A stretch of 64,000 bases of DNA from contig CAXBFJ010000001.1 of the NCBI GenBank assembly GCA_963975245.1, forward strand, positions 434,001 to 498,000. The letters run 5' to 3'. Position 1 is the first letter of the stretch; each line of letters starts with the position of its first letter. Source of the stretch: Panacagrimonas sp963975245. GTDB taxonomy: Bacteria > Pseudomonadota > Gammaproteobacteria > Nevskiales > Nevskiaceae. The notes beneath the pieces are model-generated. The model saw nothing but the letters and a program-made list of their open reading frames with translations. It was not told the DNA's origin and ran no database searches. Shown here piece after piece: positions 26,265 to 35,491 of the stretch. Position numbers and translations under genes: made by a program.

Positions 26265-27011
26265 ATGTGGACCTGGTTTCACCGTCTGGCTTCGCCGCCG
26301 AGCTTCTTCCGCTTCAGCGACACGATCGCTCCGTGGCTGTTGCTGGTTTCCGTAGGCCTGTTGGCCTATGGACTCTATGCCGGCCTGTGGCTGGCACCGC
26401 CGGACTATCAGCAGGGCGATGCTTTTCGCATCATCTATGTTCATGTGCCTGCTGCTGCGCTGTCCCTGTCGCTCTATAGTGGGATGGCCATTGCCGGCAT
26501 CGTGGCGCTGATCTGGCGTATCAAACTGGCGGAATGCGCGATTGCTGCACTGGCGCCGGTCGGTGCCAGTTTCACCGCGCTGGCACTGCTTACCGGCATG
26601 CTCTGGGGAAAGCCGATGTGGGGTGCCTGGTGGAAATGGGACGCTCGCCTGACCTCTGAACTGGTGTTGTTGTTCCTCTATCTGGGGGTCATCGGTCTGA
26701 ACAGTGCCTTCGCTGATCGTCGTACCGCGGCCAGGGCCTGTGCGCTGCTGGCCATCGTGGGCGCGGTGAACGTGCCCATCGTCAAATACTCGGTTGACTG
26801 GTGGAACAGCCTGCACCAGAGCTCCACCATCCTGAAGTTCGGCAAACCCACCATCACGCCGGAAATGGGTATTCCGCTCTACATCAGCCTGCTCGGCAGC
26901 TATCTGCTGGCGGTCTGGGCCGTGCTGCGCCGCATGCAGAACGAATTGCTGGATCGCGAATCTCGGGCGAACTGGGTGCGATCGCTGCTGTCGGAGAAGG
27001 CAGCGCCATGA
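26265..27011 (+). CDS. ccmC: Heme-handling protein CcmC
   Basis: CcmC brings heme to CcmE in the periplasm. The 248-residue, six-span protein carries the tryptophan-rich heme motif WGAWWKWDARLTSELVL, with periplasmic His residues in IIYVHVPAA and LHQSSTI that act as axial ligands. It is 34 bases after ccmB and overlaps ccmD by 4 bases. Confidence 0.97.
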   Translation: MWTWFHRLASPPSFFRFSDTIAPWLLLVSVGLLAYGLYAGLWLAPPDYQQGDAFRIIYVHVPAAALSLSLYSGMAIAGIVALIWRIKLAECAIAALAPVGASFTALALLTGMLWGKPMWGAWWKWDARLTSELVLLFLYLGVIGLNSAFADRRTAARACALLAIVGAVNVPIVKYSVDWWNSLHQSSTILKFGKPTITPEMGIPLYISLLGSYLLAVWAVLRRMQNELLDRESRANWVRSLLSEKAAP

Positions 27012-27187
27012 GCAGCCTGAACGAATTTCTCGAAATGGGGGGCTATGCGTTCTACGTCTGGAGCAGCGTCGGGCTGGCCCTGGCGGTGCTGGGCTGGAAT
27101 GTACTGGCGCCCGTGCTGACACGCCGCAGCCTGCTGAATGAATTGCGCAGGAAGACTGAAGAAGACGACATGGATGATTTGCAATGA
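27008..27187 (+). CDS. ccmD: Cytochrome c maturation protein CcmD
   Basis: A 59-residue single-span protein with MGGYAFYVWSSVGLALAV near the start and a basic and acidic tail, exactly the CcmD layout. CcmD helps release holo-CcmE from the CcmABC complex. The ATG is in the ATGA overlap with ccmC, and the stop overlaps ccmE by 4 bases. Confidence 0.93.
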   Translation: MSSLNEFLEMGGYAFYVWSSVGLALAVLGWNVLAPVLTRRSLLNELRRKTEEDDMDDLQ

Positions 27188-27672
27188 CGCGCCGACAGAA
27201 TCGGATGCTGGCAGTGAGTGGGTTGGTGCTGGGAGTGGCTGTTGCCGCCTACCTAGGCTTTACCGCCTTCAGCAAGAACCTGATGTATTTCTACACTCCC
27301 AGTGATATTGCCAGCGGCAACGCGCCTGAAAATGCCCGTCTGCGTCTGGGCGGTCTGGTTGAAACCGGCAGCGTCAAGCGCGGTGAAGGGCTGGAGGTGA
27401 GTTTCACCCTGGCAGACTGCGAGCAGAAAGTGCCGGTGGTCTTCGAAGGCATTCTGCCGGACCTGTTTCGCGAGGGGCAGGGCATTGTTGCCACCGGGCA
27501 CGTCGAGCAGGGCCGCTTCCGCGCCGAGGAAGTGCTGGCCAAGCACGATGAAAACTATATGCCGCCGGAACTGGCAGATTCGCTGAAATCAGAGAACGGT
27601 CATTCCTGTGCGCCGTTCAAGCCGGTGACGCCGGGGACCACGGCGCTGGGCGTCGAACCCATCACATCGTGA
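27184..27672 (+). CDS. ccmE: Heme chaperone CcmE
   Basis: CcmE carries heme covalently on a His in the periplasm. The 162 residues have an N-terminal anchor and an OB-fold domain. The heme ligand motif HDENYMPPE places the covalent His at 121 and the axial Tyr at 125. The tail is flexible and Pro-rich. It overlaps ccmD and ccmF by 4 bases each. Confidence 0.97.
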   Translation: MTRRQNRMLAVSGLVLGVAVAAYLGFTAFSKNLMYFYTPSDIASGNAPENARLRLGGLVETGSVKRGEGLEVSFTLADCEQKVPVVFEGILPDLFREGQGIVATGHVEQGRFRAEEVLAKHDENYMPPELADSLKSENGHSCAPFKPVTPGTTALGVEPITS

Positions 27673-29654
27673 ACGCTGAACTCGGACACTTTGCCCTATG
27701 GCTGGCGCTGGCTGTGGCCCTGACGCAGGCGACGGTGCCGCTGGCCGGCTACCTGCGCGGTCAGACGCGCTGGATGGGCCTGGCGGCAAGCGCCGCCCAG
27801 GCGCAGTTCGTACTGGTGCTGCTGGCCTATGTTTGCCTGTCGTACGGCTTCTGGCAGAACGATTTCTCCATCGCGTATGTCGCGGCCAATTCACACAGCG
27901 CCTTGCCGTGGGTTTATCGCTTGTCTGCTGTCTGGGGCGCGCACGAGGGCTCCCTGCTGCTGTGGATGCTGATGCTGGCGGGTTGGAGCTTTGCGGTCTC
28001 GATCTTCAACCGGCGGCTACCGCCCGAGGTTTCCAGTCTGGTGCTGGCAACCCTTGGCGCGATCAGCGTGGGCTTCCTGCTGTTCACCCTGCTGACGTCC
28101 AATCCGTTTGATCGCAGTTTTCCCGTGCCTTTTGAGGGGCGAGACCTCAACCCGCTGTTGCAGGATCCTGGCCTGATCATTCATCCGCCCATGCTGTACA
28201 TGGGCTATGTCGGCTTCTCTGTAGCCTTTGCATTCGCCATCGCGGCGCTGATTACCGGCAAGCTCGATGCCGCCTGGGCACGTTGGGCCAGACCCTGGAC
28301 CACCACAGCATGGCTGTTTCTGACCATGGGCATCACCTTGGGATCATGGTGGGCTTATAACGAACTGGGCTGGGGCGGATGGTGGTTCTGGGACCCGGTT
28401 GAAAACGCGTCTTTCATGCCCTGGCTGGTGGGCACGGCGCTGATTCATTCGCTGGCGGTCACCGAGAAGCGGGGCCTGCTGCAGTCCTGGACCATTCTGC
28501 TGGCCATCATTGCCTTTTCGCTTTCCCTGCTCGGAACCTTCCTGGTGCGATCCGGTGTGCTGGTATCCGTGCACGCTTTTGCGACCGATCCGGCGCGCGG
28601 CGTTTTCATTCTGGCTTTTCTCGGAGTTGTGGTTGGGGGCGCACTGAGCCTGTACGCCGTTCGTGCGCCGCGCATCGTCCAGGACGGTCATATGCAACTG
28701 GCCTCCCGCGAAGGCTTGCTGCTGTTCAATAACGTCTTCCTGGTTTGTGCCGCTGCTGCGGTGCTGCTGGGCACGCTCTACCCGCTGGCGATTGATGCGC
28801 TCAATCTGGGCAAGATTTCAGTGGGCCCGCCCTACTTCAATGCTGTGTTCCTGCCGCTGATGGCACCACTCGCAGTACTGGTCGGCCTGGCCGGTGTGGT
28901 GTCGTGGAAGCGGGCCAAGTTTGGCGTTGCAATCAAGCCGCTCTACAAACTCGCGGCGCTGGCCCTCATTGCCGGGATTGCGCTGCCCTTCATCACGCAG
29001 GGGCGCGGATCACTGGCTGCAAGCGCGGGTGCAATTCTGGCCATTTGGGTACTGACCACATCCGTGCAGGAAGTCTGGAGGCGCATTCGCGCAAAGCGCA
29101 ATTTCTGGCAGGGCCTGCGCAGTGTGCCGCGTGGCTGCTGGGGCATGAGCATGGCCCACTTCGGACTTGGAGTCTGGACGCTGGGTGTCGCCTTTGCTTC
29201 GACATTTGCGGTGGAGCGCGATGTGCGCCTGGGCCCCGGTCAGGCGGCAGATATTGGTCGTTACGAGTTTCGGTTTGATGGCGTTGAACGACATCAGGGG
29301 CCGAATTATCAATCTGACATGGGCTCGGTCTCAGTCCTGCGCAGCGGCAAGGCCATTGCGACGCTTCATCCTGAAAAACGACTTTACCCCTCGCAAGGCA
29401 GCGTCATGACCGAAGCGGCGGTGGACCACAACCCGATGCGTGATCTCTATGTGGCGTTGGGCGAACCTATCGACCGCCTGAATATCGGTGGAGACTGGGC
29501 GCTGCGGCTCTACTACAAGCCGATGATGCGGCTGGTCTGGCTCGGCGGCGTGTTCATGTTCTTTGGCGGCATCCTTGCGGCCAGTGATCGGCGATATCGT
29601 TTGAGCCAGCGGCAGGTCCAGGCGCCGCTTGCACAAGAGGCGGCGACTGCCTGA
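27669..29654 (+). CDS. ccmF: Cytochrome c heme lyase subunit CcmF
   Basis: The large CcmF subunit joins heme to apocytochromes c. GTG start at 27669, 661 residues, about 15 membrane spans. The signature GWGGWWFWDPVENASFMPWL is present, with the conserved His-containing segments (WGAHEGSLLLW, IIHPPMLYMGY) and the large periplasmic domain before the last span. It overlaps ccmE and dsbE/ccmG by a few bases. Confidence 0.97.
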   Translation: MNAELGHFALWLALAVALTQATVPLAGYLRGQTRWMGLAASAAQAQFVLVLLAYVCLSYGFWQNDFSIAYVAANSHSALPWVYRLSAVWGAHEGSLLLWMLMLAGWSFAVSIFNRRLPPEVSSLVLATLGAISVGFLLFTLLTSNPFDRSFPVPFEGRDLNPLLQDPGLIIHPPMLYMGYVGFSVAFAFAIAALITGKLDAAWARWARPWTTTAWLFLTMGITLGSWWAYNELGWGGWWFWDPVENASFMPWLVGTALIHSLAVTEKRGLLQSWTILLAIIAFSLSLLGTFLVRSGVLVSVHAFATDPARGVFILAFLGVVVGGALSLYAVRAPRIVQDGHMQLASREGLLLFNNVFLVCAAAAVLLGTLYPLAIDALNLGKISVGPPYFNAVFLPLMAPLAVLVGLAGVVSWKRAKFGVAIKPLYKLAALALIAGIALPFITQGRGSLAASAGAILAIWVLTTSVQEVWRRIRAKRNFWQGLRSVPRGCWGMSMAHFGLGVWTLGVAFASTFAVERDVRLGPGQAADIGRYEFRFDGVERHQGPNYQSDMGSVSVLRSGKAIATLHPEKRLYPSQGSVMTEAAVDHNPMRDLYVALGEPIDRLNIGGDWALRLYYKPMMRLVWLGGVFMFFGGILAASDRRYRLSQRQVQAPLAQEAATA

Positions 29655-30172
29655 TGCGATTTGCCATTCCCGTCATCGTGCTGATCGGCCTGATGCTGAT
29701 GCTGGCGGTCGGTCTGAAACTGGATCCTCGAGAAGTCCCCAGCCCCTTCATCGGCAAAGCTGCACCGCAATTTGAATTGCCCTTGCTGGACGCACCCGAA
29801 AAGATGTTCAGCCCGGCAGATATGGCTGGACGACCGGTGCTGGTCAATTTCTTTGCAAGCTGGTGCGCCGGGTGCAAGGTCGAGCATCCCCTGCTCATGC
29901 AGATGGCCGAAAACGAAGGTATCGAGATCATCGGTATCGATTACAAGGACGCGCCCGAGGATGCGCGCAACTGGCTGGCGCGCAACGGCAATCCCTATCG
30001 AACCGTGGTGCTGGATCGCGAAGGGTCCGCGGGTTTGGACTGGGGTGTGTATGGCGTGCCCGAAAGTTACGTTGTCGGCGCTGATGGAACCATCCTGTTC
30101 AAGCAGATCGGGCCGGTGACACCGCAGGCCTGGGAACGCGACATCCGGCCTCTTTTGACACCAAGGCAATGA
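29654..30172 (+). CDS. ccmG: Thiol:disulfide interchange protein CcmG/DsbE
   Basis: A membrane-anchored thioredoxin-fold protein that keeps apocytochrome c cysteines reduced in the periplasm. 172 residues, with an N-terminal anchor and active site WCAGC at Cys71/Cys74. The GVPESYVV cis-Pro loop and PVTPQAWE are typical of CcmG. The start codon shares one base with the ccmF stop. Confidence 0.96.
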   Translation: MRFAIPVIVLIGLMLMLAVGLKLDPREVPSPFIGKAAPQFELPLLDAPEKMFSPADMAGRPVLVNFFASWCAGCKVEHPLLMQMAENEGIEIIGIDYKDAPEDARNWLARNGNPYRTVVLDREGSAGLDWGVYGVPESYVVGADGTILFKQIGPVTPQAWERDIRPLLTPRQ

Positions 30173-30633
30173 ATCGAATCGCTGTCGTATTTTCACTACT
30201 CCTCGGCTGGAGCCTGATGTTTCCGGTGCTGGCCCTGAGCCCGCCCGAAACGCCGCTTTCCGGCGAGCAGCAGCAGCGCTACCGAGCGCTGATACAGGAA
30301 CTGCGCTGTCTGGTGTGTCAAAACCAGAGCATTGCGGATTCCAACGCGGACCTGGCGCTGGATCTGCGCGCGCAGGTTCACCAACGCATTGTCGCGGGTG
30401 AGAGTGATGCCGAGATTCGCCGCTACGTGACCGATCGTTATGGCGAATTCGTGTTGTACAAGCCGCCGATGAACATGCGCAACCTGCTGCTCTGGGCCGG
30501 TCCCTTCCTGTTGCTGATCATCGGCGCAACTCTGGTATTCCGGCGCTTGTCGAGACCCGCCAATTATGGCGAGAGCAAGCCAGTGGTGAACCGCGAACAG
30601 CTGCGCAAGTTGCTGGAGGAAGACCAGCCGTGA
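30169..30633 (+). CDS. ccmH: Cytochrome c maturation protein CcmH
   Basis: CcmH presents reduced apocytochrome to CcmF. The 154-residue protein has a signal peptide, the redox motif LRCLVCQNQS (Cys47/Cys50), ADLALDLR and a C-terminal membrane span (LLLWAGPFLLLIIGATLVF). This is the short two-gene form in which CcmI is separate. It overlaps ccmI by 1 to 4 bases, depending on its start. Confidence 0.96.
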   Translation: MNRIAVVFSLLLGWSLMFPVLALSPPETPLSGEQQQRYRALIQELRCLVCQNQSIADSNADLALDLRAQVHQRIVAGESDAEIRRYVTDRYGEFVLYKPPMNMRNLLLWAGPFLLLIIGATLVFRRLSRPANYGESKPVVNREQLRKLLEEDQP

Positions 30634-31835
30634 TGCTTGCACTGATGAGCTTGATGGCCATTTGCGCGCTGGCCTGGATGACACGCCCGCTTTGGCGCGC
30701 AGGAATTGCACCTGCACAGTTGCGCCGCAGCGCCAACGTGGCCGCATATCGGCAGCGCCTGGGCGAACTCGAGGCCGACCACGCTGCGGGTCTGGTGGAT
30801 GCTGACAATTTGCAGAGCCTGCGTCAGGAACTGGATCAGCGACTGTTGCTGGACTCCGACGACGCGGAGCAGAAGCCAGCCGCAGGCCGCAACAGAAGTG
30901 TATGGCTGGTAGCGGTGCTGTCGCTGCTGGTGCTGGCGTTGAGTCTGTTTGGATATGTCGATGCCGATACCTGGTCTTTGCAGCAGAAAATTGCACAGGC
31001 GCGGGTTGCAGGTGCACAGGATGCTGATCCGGCGGAGATTGAAGCCATGGTCGGCGGGCTTGAAGAACGACTCGCACAGGAACCCGACAACATCGAAGGA
31101 TGGGTGATGTTGGGCCGATCGCATTTCGCGCTGCAGAACTACGAGAAAGCGGCCAATGCCTACAAGCGCGCCAACGAACTGACCCATGCTTCCGCACCCA
31201 GTTTGCTGGTAGGAGAGGCTGAGGCCATTGCGATGAGCAAGGATCAGGACCTGCGCGGGCGTCCCGCAGAACTGTTTCAGGCGGCCCTGAAGCTGGACCC
31301 TCAGAATCCGCGCGCCCTATGGTACGCAGGTCTTGCTGCAGAGCAGGCCGGCACACCCGCCCAGGCTCGCCAGTACTGGAAAACACTGAGCGAGATGGAT
31401 GTGCCCGAAGCGCTGCAAAAAATATTGCAGGCACGCCTGGCGGAACCGCCTGCCGGGCAGAATCCGTCAGCATCCGAGCCTGTCGATATTGTCCTGAGTG
31501 TGGATGTCAGCATTGACCCGGCATTGCAGGCGTCATTGCCAGCGGACGCGACGCTGTTCGTATTTGCCAAAGCGCTGGAAGGGCCGCCCATGCCGCTGGC
31601 CGTGCATCGGGGTGTGGTCGCAGACTTGCCACTGTCCATTCAGATGGATGACAGCATGGCGATGGTGCCGACGGCAAAAATTTCGCAGTTCGATGCATGG
31701 ACGCTGACCGCCCGTATCAGCCGTTCCGGCGATCCGCAGGCGAAATCGGGCGATCTGCAGGGCAGTCTGACCGTGGCGCGAGACGAGCTGGGCACTTCGG
31801 CGCTTCACCTGCTCGTGGATCAGGTCGTACCGTGA
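30633..31835 (+). CDS. ccmI: Cytochrome c maturation protein CcmI (TPR)
   Basis: CcmI chaperones the C-termini of apocytochromes c to CcmF. 400 residues from the ATG overlapping the ccmH stop (a GTG three bases earlier is equally possible). There are two N-terminal membrane spans. Around residues 130-260 is a TPR-like region (GWVMLGRSHFALQNYEKAANAYKRANEL and a following repeat). The C-terminal periplasmic beta domain begins near SEPVDIVLSVDV. It is the last obvious ccm gene. Confidence 0.94.
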   Translation: MLALMSLMAICALAWMTRPLWRAGIAPAQLRRSANVAAYRQRLGELEADHAAGLVDADNLQSLRQELDQRLLLDSDDAEQKPAAGRNRSVWLVAVLSLLVLALSLFGYVDADTWSLQQKIAQARVAGAQDADPAEIEAMVGGLEERLAQEPDNIEGWVMLGRSHFALQNYEKAANAYKRANELTHASAPSLLVGEAEAIAMSKDQDLRGRPAELFQAALKLDPQNPRALWYAGLAAEQAGTPAQARQYWKTLSEMDVPEALQKILQARLAEPPAGQNPSASEPVDIVLSVDVSIDPALQASLPADATLFVFAKALEGPPMPLAVHRGVVADLPLSIQMDDSMAMVPTAKISQFDAWTLTARISRSGDPQAKSGDLQGSLTVARDELGTSALHLLVDQVVP

Positions 31836-31863
31836 GCGACCCTCGCAAATTTCTGGCAATCCC

Positions 31864-32718
31864 ATGAGTCACACACTTTCTTCCATGCCCGCGACCGGGG
31901 GCATGTATTTCAAGGCATTGGGCACGGCCCGCCGCAAACCCGGCAAGAATCTGCAAATGCCGAAGATGGAGGTCAGTGTCTCGGCGGTGCATGCAGACAC
32001 GGCGCGCCTGGCCAGCTATCGCAAAATTTGCGGCTTTGACAATACCGGGGAACTGCCCATTACCTACCCGCAGGTACTGGCTGCGCCGTTGCACATGTGG
32101 CTAATGCTCCGTCCGGAGTTTCCCTTGCCCTTGATGGGGCTGGTCCACGTACGCAACAGCTTCAACGTTCGTGCGCCTTTGCCGGAGGACGGCATCTTCA
32201 ATGTTCGCGTTTCCATCGGTGAAGGTCGGCGCACGCATCAAGGCTTTGAAGCGGACTTTCTGACTGTCTTTGAAGACGCCGATGGCAAGCCGCTCTATGA
32301 CGCGCTGATGACTGTGTTGTACCGGATGAAATCCAGCAGCATTCCAAAGCCGCCCCGTCCTGAGACGCCTGCGGCGAGTCTGGCCCAGTACTGCAGCTTT
32401 GATGTGCCCGCAGATGCAGGGCGTCGCTACGCGGCGGTCTCAGGTGACTACAACCCGATCCATATGAGTGCCCTGAGCGCCAAGGCTTTCGGCTTCCCTC
32501 GCGCGATTGCACATGGCATGTGGAGCCTGGCCCGCACGGCAGCTTTGTTGGAGTCGGCTCAGACCATGGCTGCGCACTCGCTGGATGTGCAGTTTCGTCA
32601 GCCGCTTTTTCTGCCGGGAAAAGTGTCGGTGAAATATCAGGTCCAGGGCGATGGGCTGAGCTTCGAGCTGTTGTCACGCACGTCGGACAAGGTGCATTTC
32701 AGTGGCACCATCGTCTGA
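31864..32718 (+). CDS. MaoC-domain (hotdog) protein, putative acyl-CoA hydratase
   Basis: A 284-residue double-hotdog protein. The C-terminal half carries the canonical hydratase-2 motif SGDYNPIHMSALSAKAFGFPRAIAHGMW with the catalytic Asp and His. The N-terminal half is a second, inactive-looking hotdog (HMWLMLRPEFPLPLMGLVHVRN). This layout is that of bacterial enoyl-CoA hydratases and dehydratases that use MaoC fused to a degenerate copy. The substrate is unknown. It begins 28 bases after ccmI on the same strand, so it may be read through from the ccm operon. Confidence 0.88.
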   Translation: MSHTLSSMPATGGMYFKALGTARRKPGKNLQMPKMEVSVSAVHADTARLASYRKICGFDNTGELPITYPQVLAAPLHMWLMLRPEFPLPLMGLVHVRNSFNVRAPLPEDGIFNVRVSIGEGRRTHQGFEADFLTVFEDADGKPLYDALMTVLYRMKSSSIPKPPRPETPAASLAQYCSFDVPADAGRRYAAVSGDYNPIHMSALSAKAFGFPRAIAHGMWSLARTAALLESAQTMAAHSLDVQFRQPLFLPGKVSVKYQVQGDGLSFELLSRTSDKVHFSGTIV

Positions 32719-32804
32719 GACAGAACAGCTCTCGGTTGTCAGGCCTGGTCGGTTTCGGCTACGCATGTGGATAAGATAGCGCTCACCATTACCGGGGAGT
32801 CAGC

Positions 32805-33746
32805 ATGCGCAGGATCATTCGCGGGACCGTTGCAGCAAGCTTTCTTGGATTGTTCGCAAGCCTGAGCCTTGCTCAGGGAGATCTGTCCAAGGTTGAAATC
32901 AAGGCTGAGAAAGTTGCCGAGGGTATTCACGTTCTGACCGGGCAGGGCGGCAATATTGGCGTGCTTTCCGGTGCCGACGGCGTGATCATGATTGATGATC
33001 AGTATGCGCCGCTCAGCGAGCGCATCCGGGCAGCCGTCCGGCAGATCAGCGATCAGGACATTCGCTTCCTGATCAATACACACTGGCATGGCGATCACAC
33101 CGGCGGTAACGAAGCTTTCGGAAAGTCGGGCAGCGTCATCGTCGCACATGACAATGTCCGCAAGCGCATGAGCACCGAACAATTCATCAAATTGTTCAAC
33201 AGCAAAGTGCCTGCGTCACCTGCAGCCGCCTTGCCTGTTGTGACGTTTTCAGACCGCGCCAGCTTTCACCTGAATGGCGAGAATATTCGCCTGATCCATG
33301 TGGCGCATGCGCATACCGATGGCGACACCTTGATCCATTTCGAGAATGCCAATGTGATCCACATGGGCGACACATTCTTCAATGGACTGTATCCCTTCAT
33401 TGATCGCGGTAGCGGCGGTTCGGTTCAGGGCATGATCGCCGCAGCCGAATTTGTATTGGGCATGACGGACGCAAAGACCCGAATCATTCCCGGCCACGGT
33501 GCCGTGACAGATCGCGAAGGTCTGCAGGCTTATCTGGCCATGCTGAAACATCTGCGCGACGGTGTGGCCCGGGGCATAGAGCAGGGGCAATCACTGGAAC
33601 AGATTCTTGCCACTAAGCCAGGCGCAAGGTATGACGAAAAACTTGGCGGTGCCTTCATCAACCCCGAGCAGATTGTCGGGTTCGTATACGACAGCCTGCA
33701 GCATCCGCCGTCGCACGTAGGCCCAGCGAAACACCCTGAAAACTGA
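32805..33746 (+). CDS. Exported metallo-beta-lactamase-fold hydrolase
   Basis: A signal peptide ends near SLAQ, followed by an MBL fold. Zinc site HWHGDH at His93-His98, then HAHTDGDT, HMGDTFF and IIPGHGAV supply the remaining ligands. The pattern fits the general MBL hydrolases rather than a B1 class enzyme, since the B1 Cys is not evident (GDT instead). 313 residues. Candidates are a quinoprotein-relay-type or lactone/thioester hydrolase. An antibiotic role should not be assumed. A GGGGAG ribosome site precedes the ATG. Confidence 0.88.
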   Translation: MRRIIRGTVAASFLGLFASLSLAQGDLSKVEIKAEKVAEGIHVLTGQGGNIGVLSGADGVIMIDDQYAPLSERIRAAVRQISDQDIRFLINTHWHGDHTGGNEAFGKSGSVIVAHDNVRKRMSTEQFIKLFNSKVPASPAAALPVVTFSDRASFHLNGENIRLIHVAHAHTDGDTLIHFENANVIHMGDTFFNGLYPFIDRGSGGSVQGMIAAAEFVLGMTDAKTRIIPGHGAVTDREGLQAYLAMLKHLRDGVARGIEQGQSLEQILATKPGARYDEKLGGAFINPEQIVGFVYDSLQHPPSHVGPAKHPEN

Positions 33747-33750
33747 AAAA

Positions 33751-33783
33751 CCTTCCGGCCGCAACTTGCGTGCGGCCGGAGGG
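33751..33783 (-). terminator. Intrinsic terminator of the monooxygenase gene
   Basis: CCTTCCGGCCGCA at 33751-33763 pairs with TGCGGCCGGAGGG at 33771-33783, with one wobble, around a seven-base loop. On the minus strand it is followed by TTTTTCAG, a clear U-tract, so it terminates the minus-strand monooxygenase. It also lies just past the stop of the plus-strand MBL gene and may serve both. Confidence 0.85.
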
Positions 33784-33828
33784 TCAGGGGGCTGGTTAGA
33801 GTGATCCGCTGCCGAGGACGAGCCTCGC

Positions 33829-35457
33829 TCAGCTCATCTCAAAGCCTTTGAAGCCGGTTTCTCTGACTTCGTCCAGCCGTCGGTGGTACTCGTTGACACC
33901 CCCGGTGTAGGAAAGCATCCGGCGCTGCTTGCCCTTTACGTTACTGCCCATGTACCAGGAATCGGTCTTGGTCAGCAGCGTGGCGTTGGAGGATTCTTCG
34001 TGGTGTGCAATCCAGGCCTCTTCAGCGGCTTCGGTGGCTTCCATGACCGTCTTGCCGGAGCTGCGCAGGGCGTCGATGGCATGCACGATCCAGTCAACCT
34101 GTTCCTGCAAGCAAGTTGCCATGTTGCACAGGGCAGCAGACGGTGAGAGCGGCGTCGCGGTGGCGAACAGATTCGGGTAGCCGTGAATCTGCATGCCCAT
34201 GGTGGTGCGGATGTCTTTCTTCCACTCCTCCGTCAGCGAGCGTCCGCCGCGTCCACGAATGTTCATGCGGGACAAGGCGCCGGAACCTGCATCAAAGCCG
34301 GTGGCAAGAATCAGGATGTCCAGATCGTGCACCGAGCCGTCAGCAAGACGCAGGCCTTCCGGTTCTACGGCTTCGATCGGATTGTTCTTCACCGGAACAA
34401 TTTTCACCTGCGGAAGCAGGAAGGCTTCGAGGAATTTGTTCTCAAGCGGAACGCGGTGTGTGCCGAAACCGTAGGTCGTCGGAATCAGGTGTTCACACAA
34501 CTCGGGATCCTTGATGCGCTCGCGCATCTTCTCGCGCACCCATTCGGAAATTTCCTCGTTGATTTTCTCGTCGAAGAACAGTTCCGAATAACCTGCCAGC
34601 CAGAAGCTCAGCGAGCCATCTGCCCAGAGCTCCTCGAGCTGCGCCTTGCGCTCTTCCGGCGTGCACTCGCTGTAGGGGCGACCGTGGAAATCATAGTCGA
34701 AGCCGCCAAACGTCGAGCGCACACGCTTGCGCATTGCATCAAAGTCTTCAATGAACGCGTCATTGTCGGCCTTGGTGTATTTGGGATTGCGCATCGGCGT
34801 GATGTACTGCGGTGTCCGCATGAACACCTTCAGGCTTTCACATTCGGAAGCGATAGTCTGGATGACCTGGATGCCAGTGGCTCCGGTACCGACGATGCCA
34901 ACTTTCTTGCCCTTGAAGTCGATCTTCTCGCTGGGCCAGCGCGCGGTATACAGCAGTTGTCCCTTGAAGCTTTCCTGACCCTTGAACAGATCGGTCAGCG
35001 CCGCGGACAGCATTCCACCGCAGGAAACAAAATACTGGGTATCGAAGGTTTCGCCGGTATCGGTTTCGATCACCCAGCGCTGGCGTGATTCATCGTAATT
35101 TGCGGCAATGACCGATGTATTGAAAGCGATGTCCTTGCGCAGATCGCAGCGATCGGCAATGAAATTGAAATAGCGTTCTGTCTCAGGTTGGGCGGGGAAT
35201 CGCTCGCTCCACTGCCATTCGGATTCCAGCGCCTTGTCAAACCAGAAATGGTAGATGTAGGCCTGCGAGTCCACGCGCGCACCCGGGTAGCGGTTCCAGT
35301 ACCAGGTGCCGCCAACGTTGCTGCCTTTTTCAATGGCCTTGACCTTTAGGCCCTTTTCTCGCAAGCGATGAAGTGCATACATGCCGGCCATGCCTGCACC
35401 CACCACAATGGCGTCGTACTGCTGGCTGGAAGGTGGTTGAGCGGAAGCAGAATTCAC
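33829..35457 (-). CDS. Flavin-containing (Baeyer-Villiger-type) monooxygenase
   Basis: A 542-residue FAD/NADPH monooxygenase resembling cyclohexanone and phenylacetone monooxygenases. FAD motif GAGMAG (20-25) is followed by GGTWYWNRYPGARVD and the second Rossmann motif GIVGTGATGIQ near 187. LILATGFDAGSGAL is the ATG motif. The Baeyer-Villiger fingerprint FxGxxxHxxxWP appears as FKGQLLYTARWP at 164-175, with Tyr170 in place of His. Substrate is unknown (cyclic or alkyl ketones for the family). It lies downstream of a MalT-type regulator on the same strand, after a 158-base gap holding an inverted repeat. Confidence 0.92.
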   Translation of the reverse strand: MNSASAQPPSSQQYDAIVVGAGMAGMYALHRLREKGLKVKAIEKGSNVGGTWYWNRYPGARVDSQAYIYHFWFDKALESEWQWSERFPAQPETERYFNFIADRCDLRKDIAFNTSVIAANYDESRQRWVIETDTGETFDTQYFVSCGGMLSAALTDLFKGQESFKGQLLYTARWPSEKIDFKGKKVGIVGTGATGIQVIQTIASECESLKVFMRTPQYITPMRNPKYTKADNDAFIEDFDAMRKRVRSTFGGFDYDFHGRPYSECTPEERKAQLEELWADGSLSFWLAGYSELFFDEKINEEISEWVREKMRERIKDPELCEHLIPTTYGFGTHRVPLENKFLEAFLLPQVKIVPVKNNPIEAVEPEGLRLADGSVHDLDILILATGFDAGSGALSRMNIRGRGGRSLTEEWKKDIRTTMGMQIHGYPNLFATATPLSPSAALCNMATCLQEQVDWIVHAIDALRSSGKTVMEATEAAEEAWIAHHEESSNATLLTKTDSWYMGSNVKGKQRRMLSYTGGVNEYHRRLDEVRETGFKGFEMS

Positions 35458-35491
35458 CGTGGTTCTCCTGAAATAGTTATGGAATCATGAA

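Noticed and set aside
26211..27122. 303-codon minus-strand open frame across ccmC and ccmD
   Set aside because: It lies opposite a complete, overlapping ccm operon and looks like an antisense artefact.
30196..31473. 425-codon open frame on the minus strand across ccmH and ccmI
   Set aside because: It is the mirror of strongly supported ccm genes, with no domain and low-complexity composition. GC-rich codon bias leaves antisense frames open here.
32805..33746. Antibiotic-resistance beta-lactamase
   Set aside because: The zinc motif is general to the MBL fold and the B1 Cys ligand is not seen; calling it a resistance gene would be unsupported.
34183..35088. 301-codon open frame on the plus strand inside the monooxygenase
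   Set aside because: It is antisense to a clear FAD monooxygenase and shows no family features.
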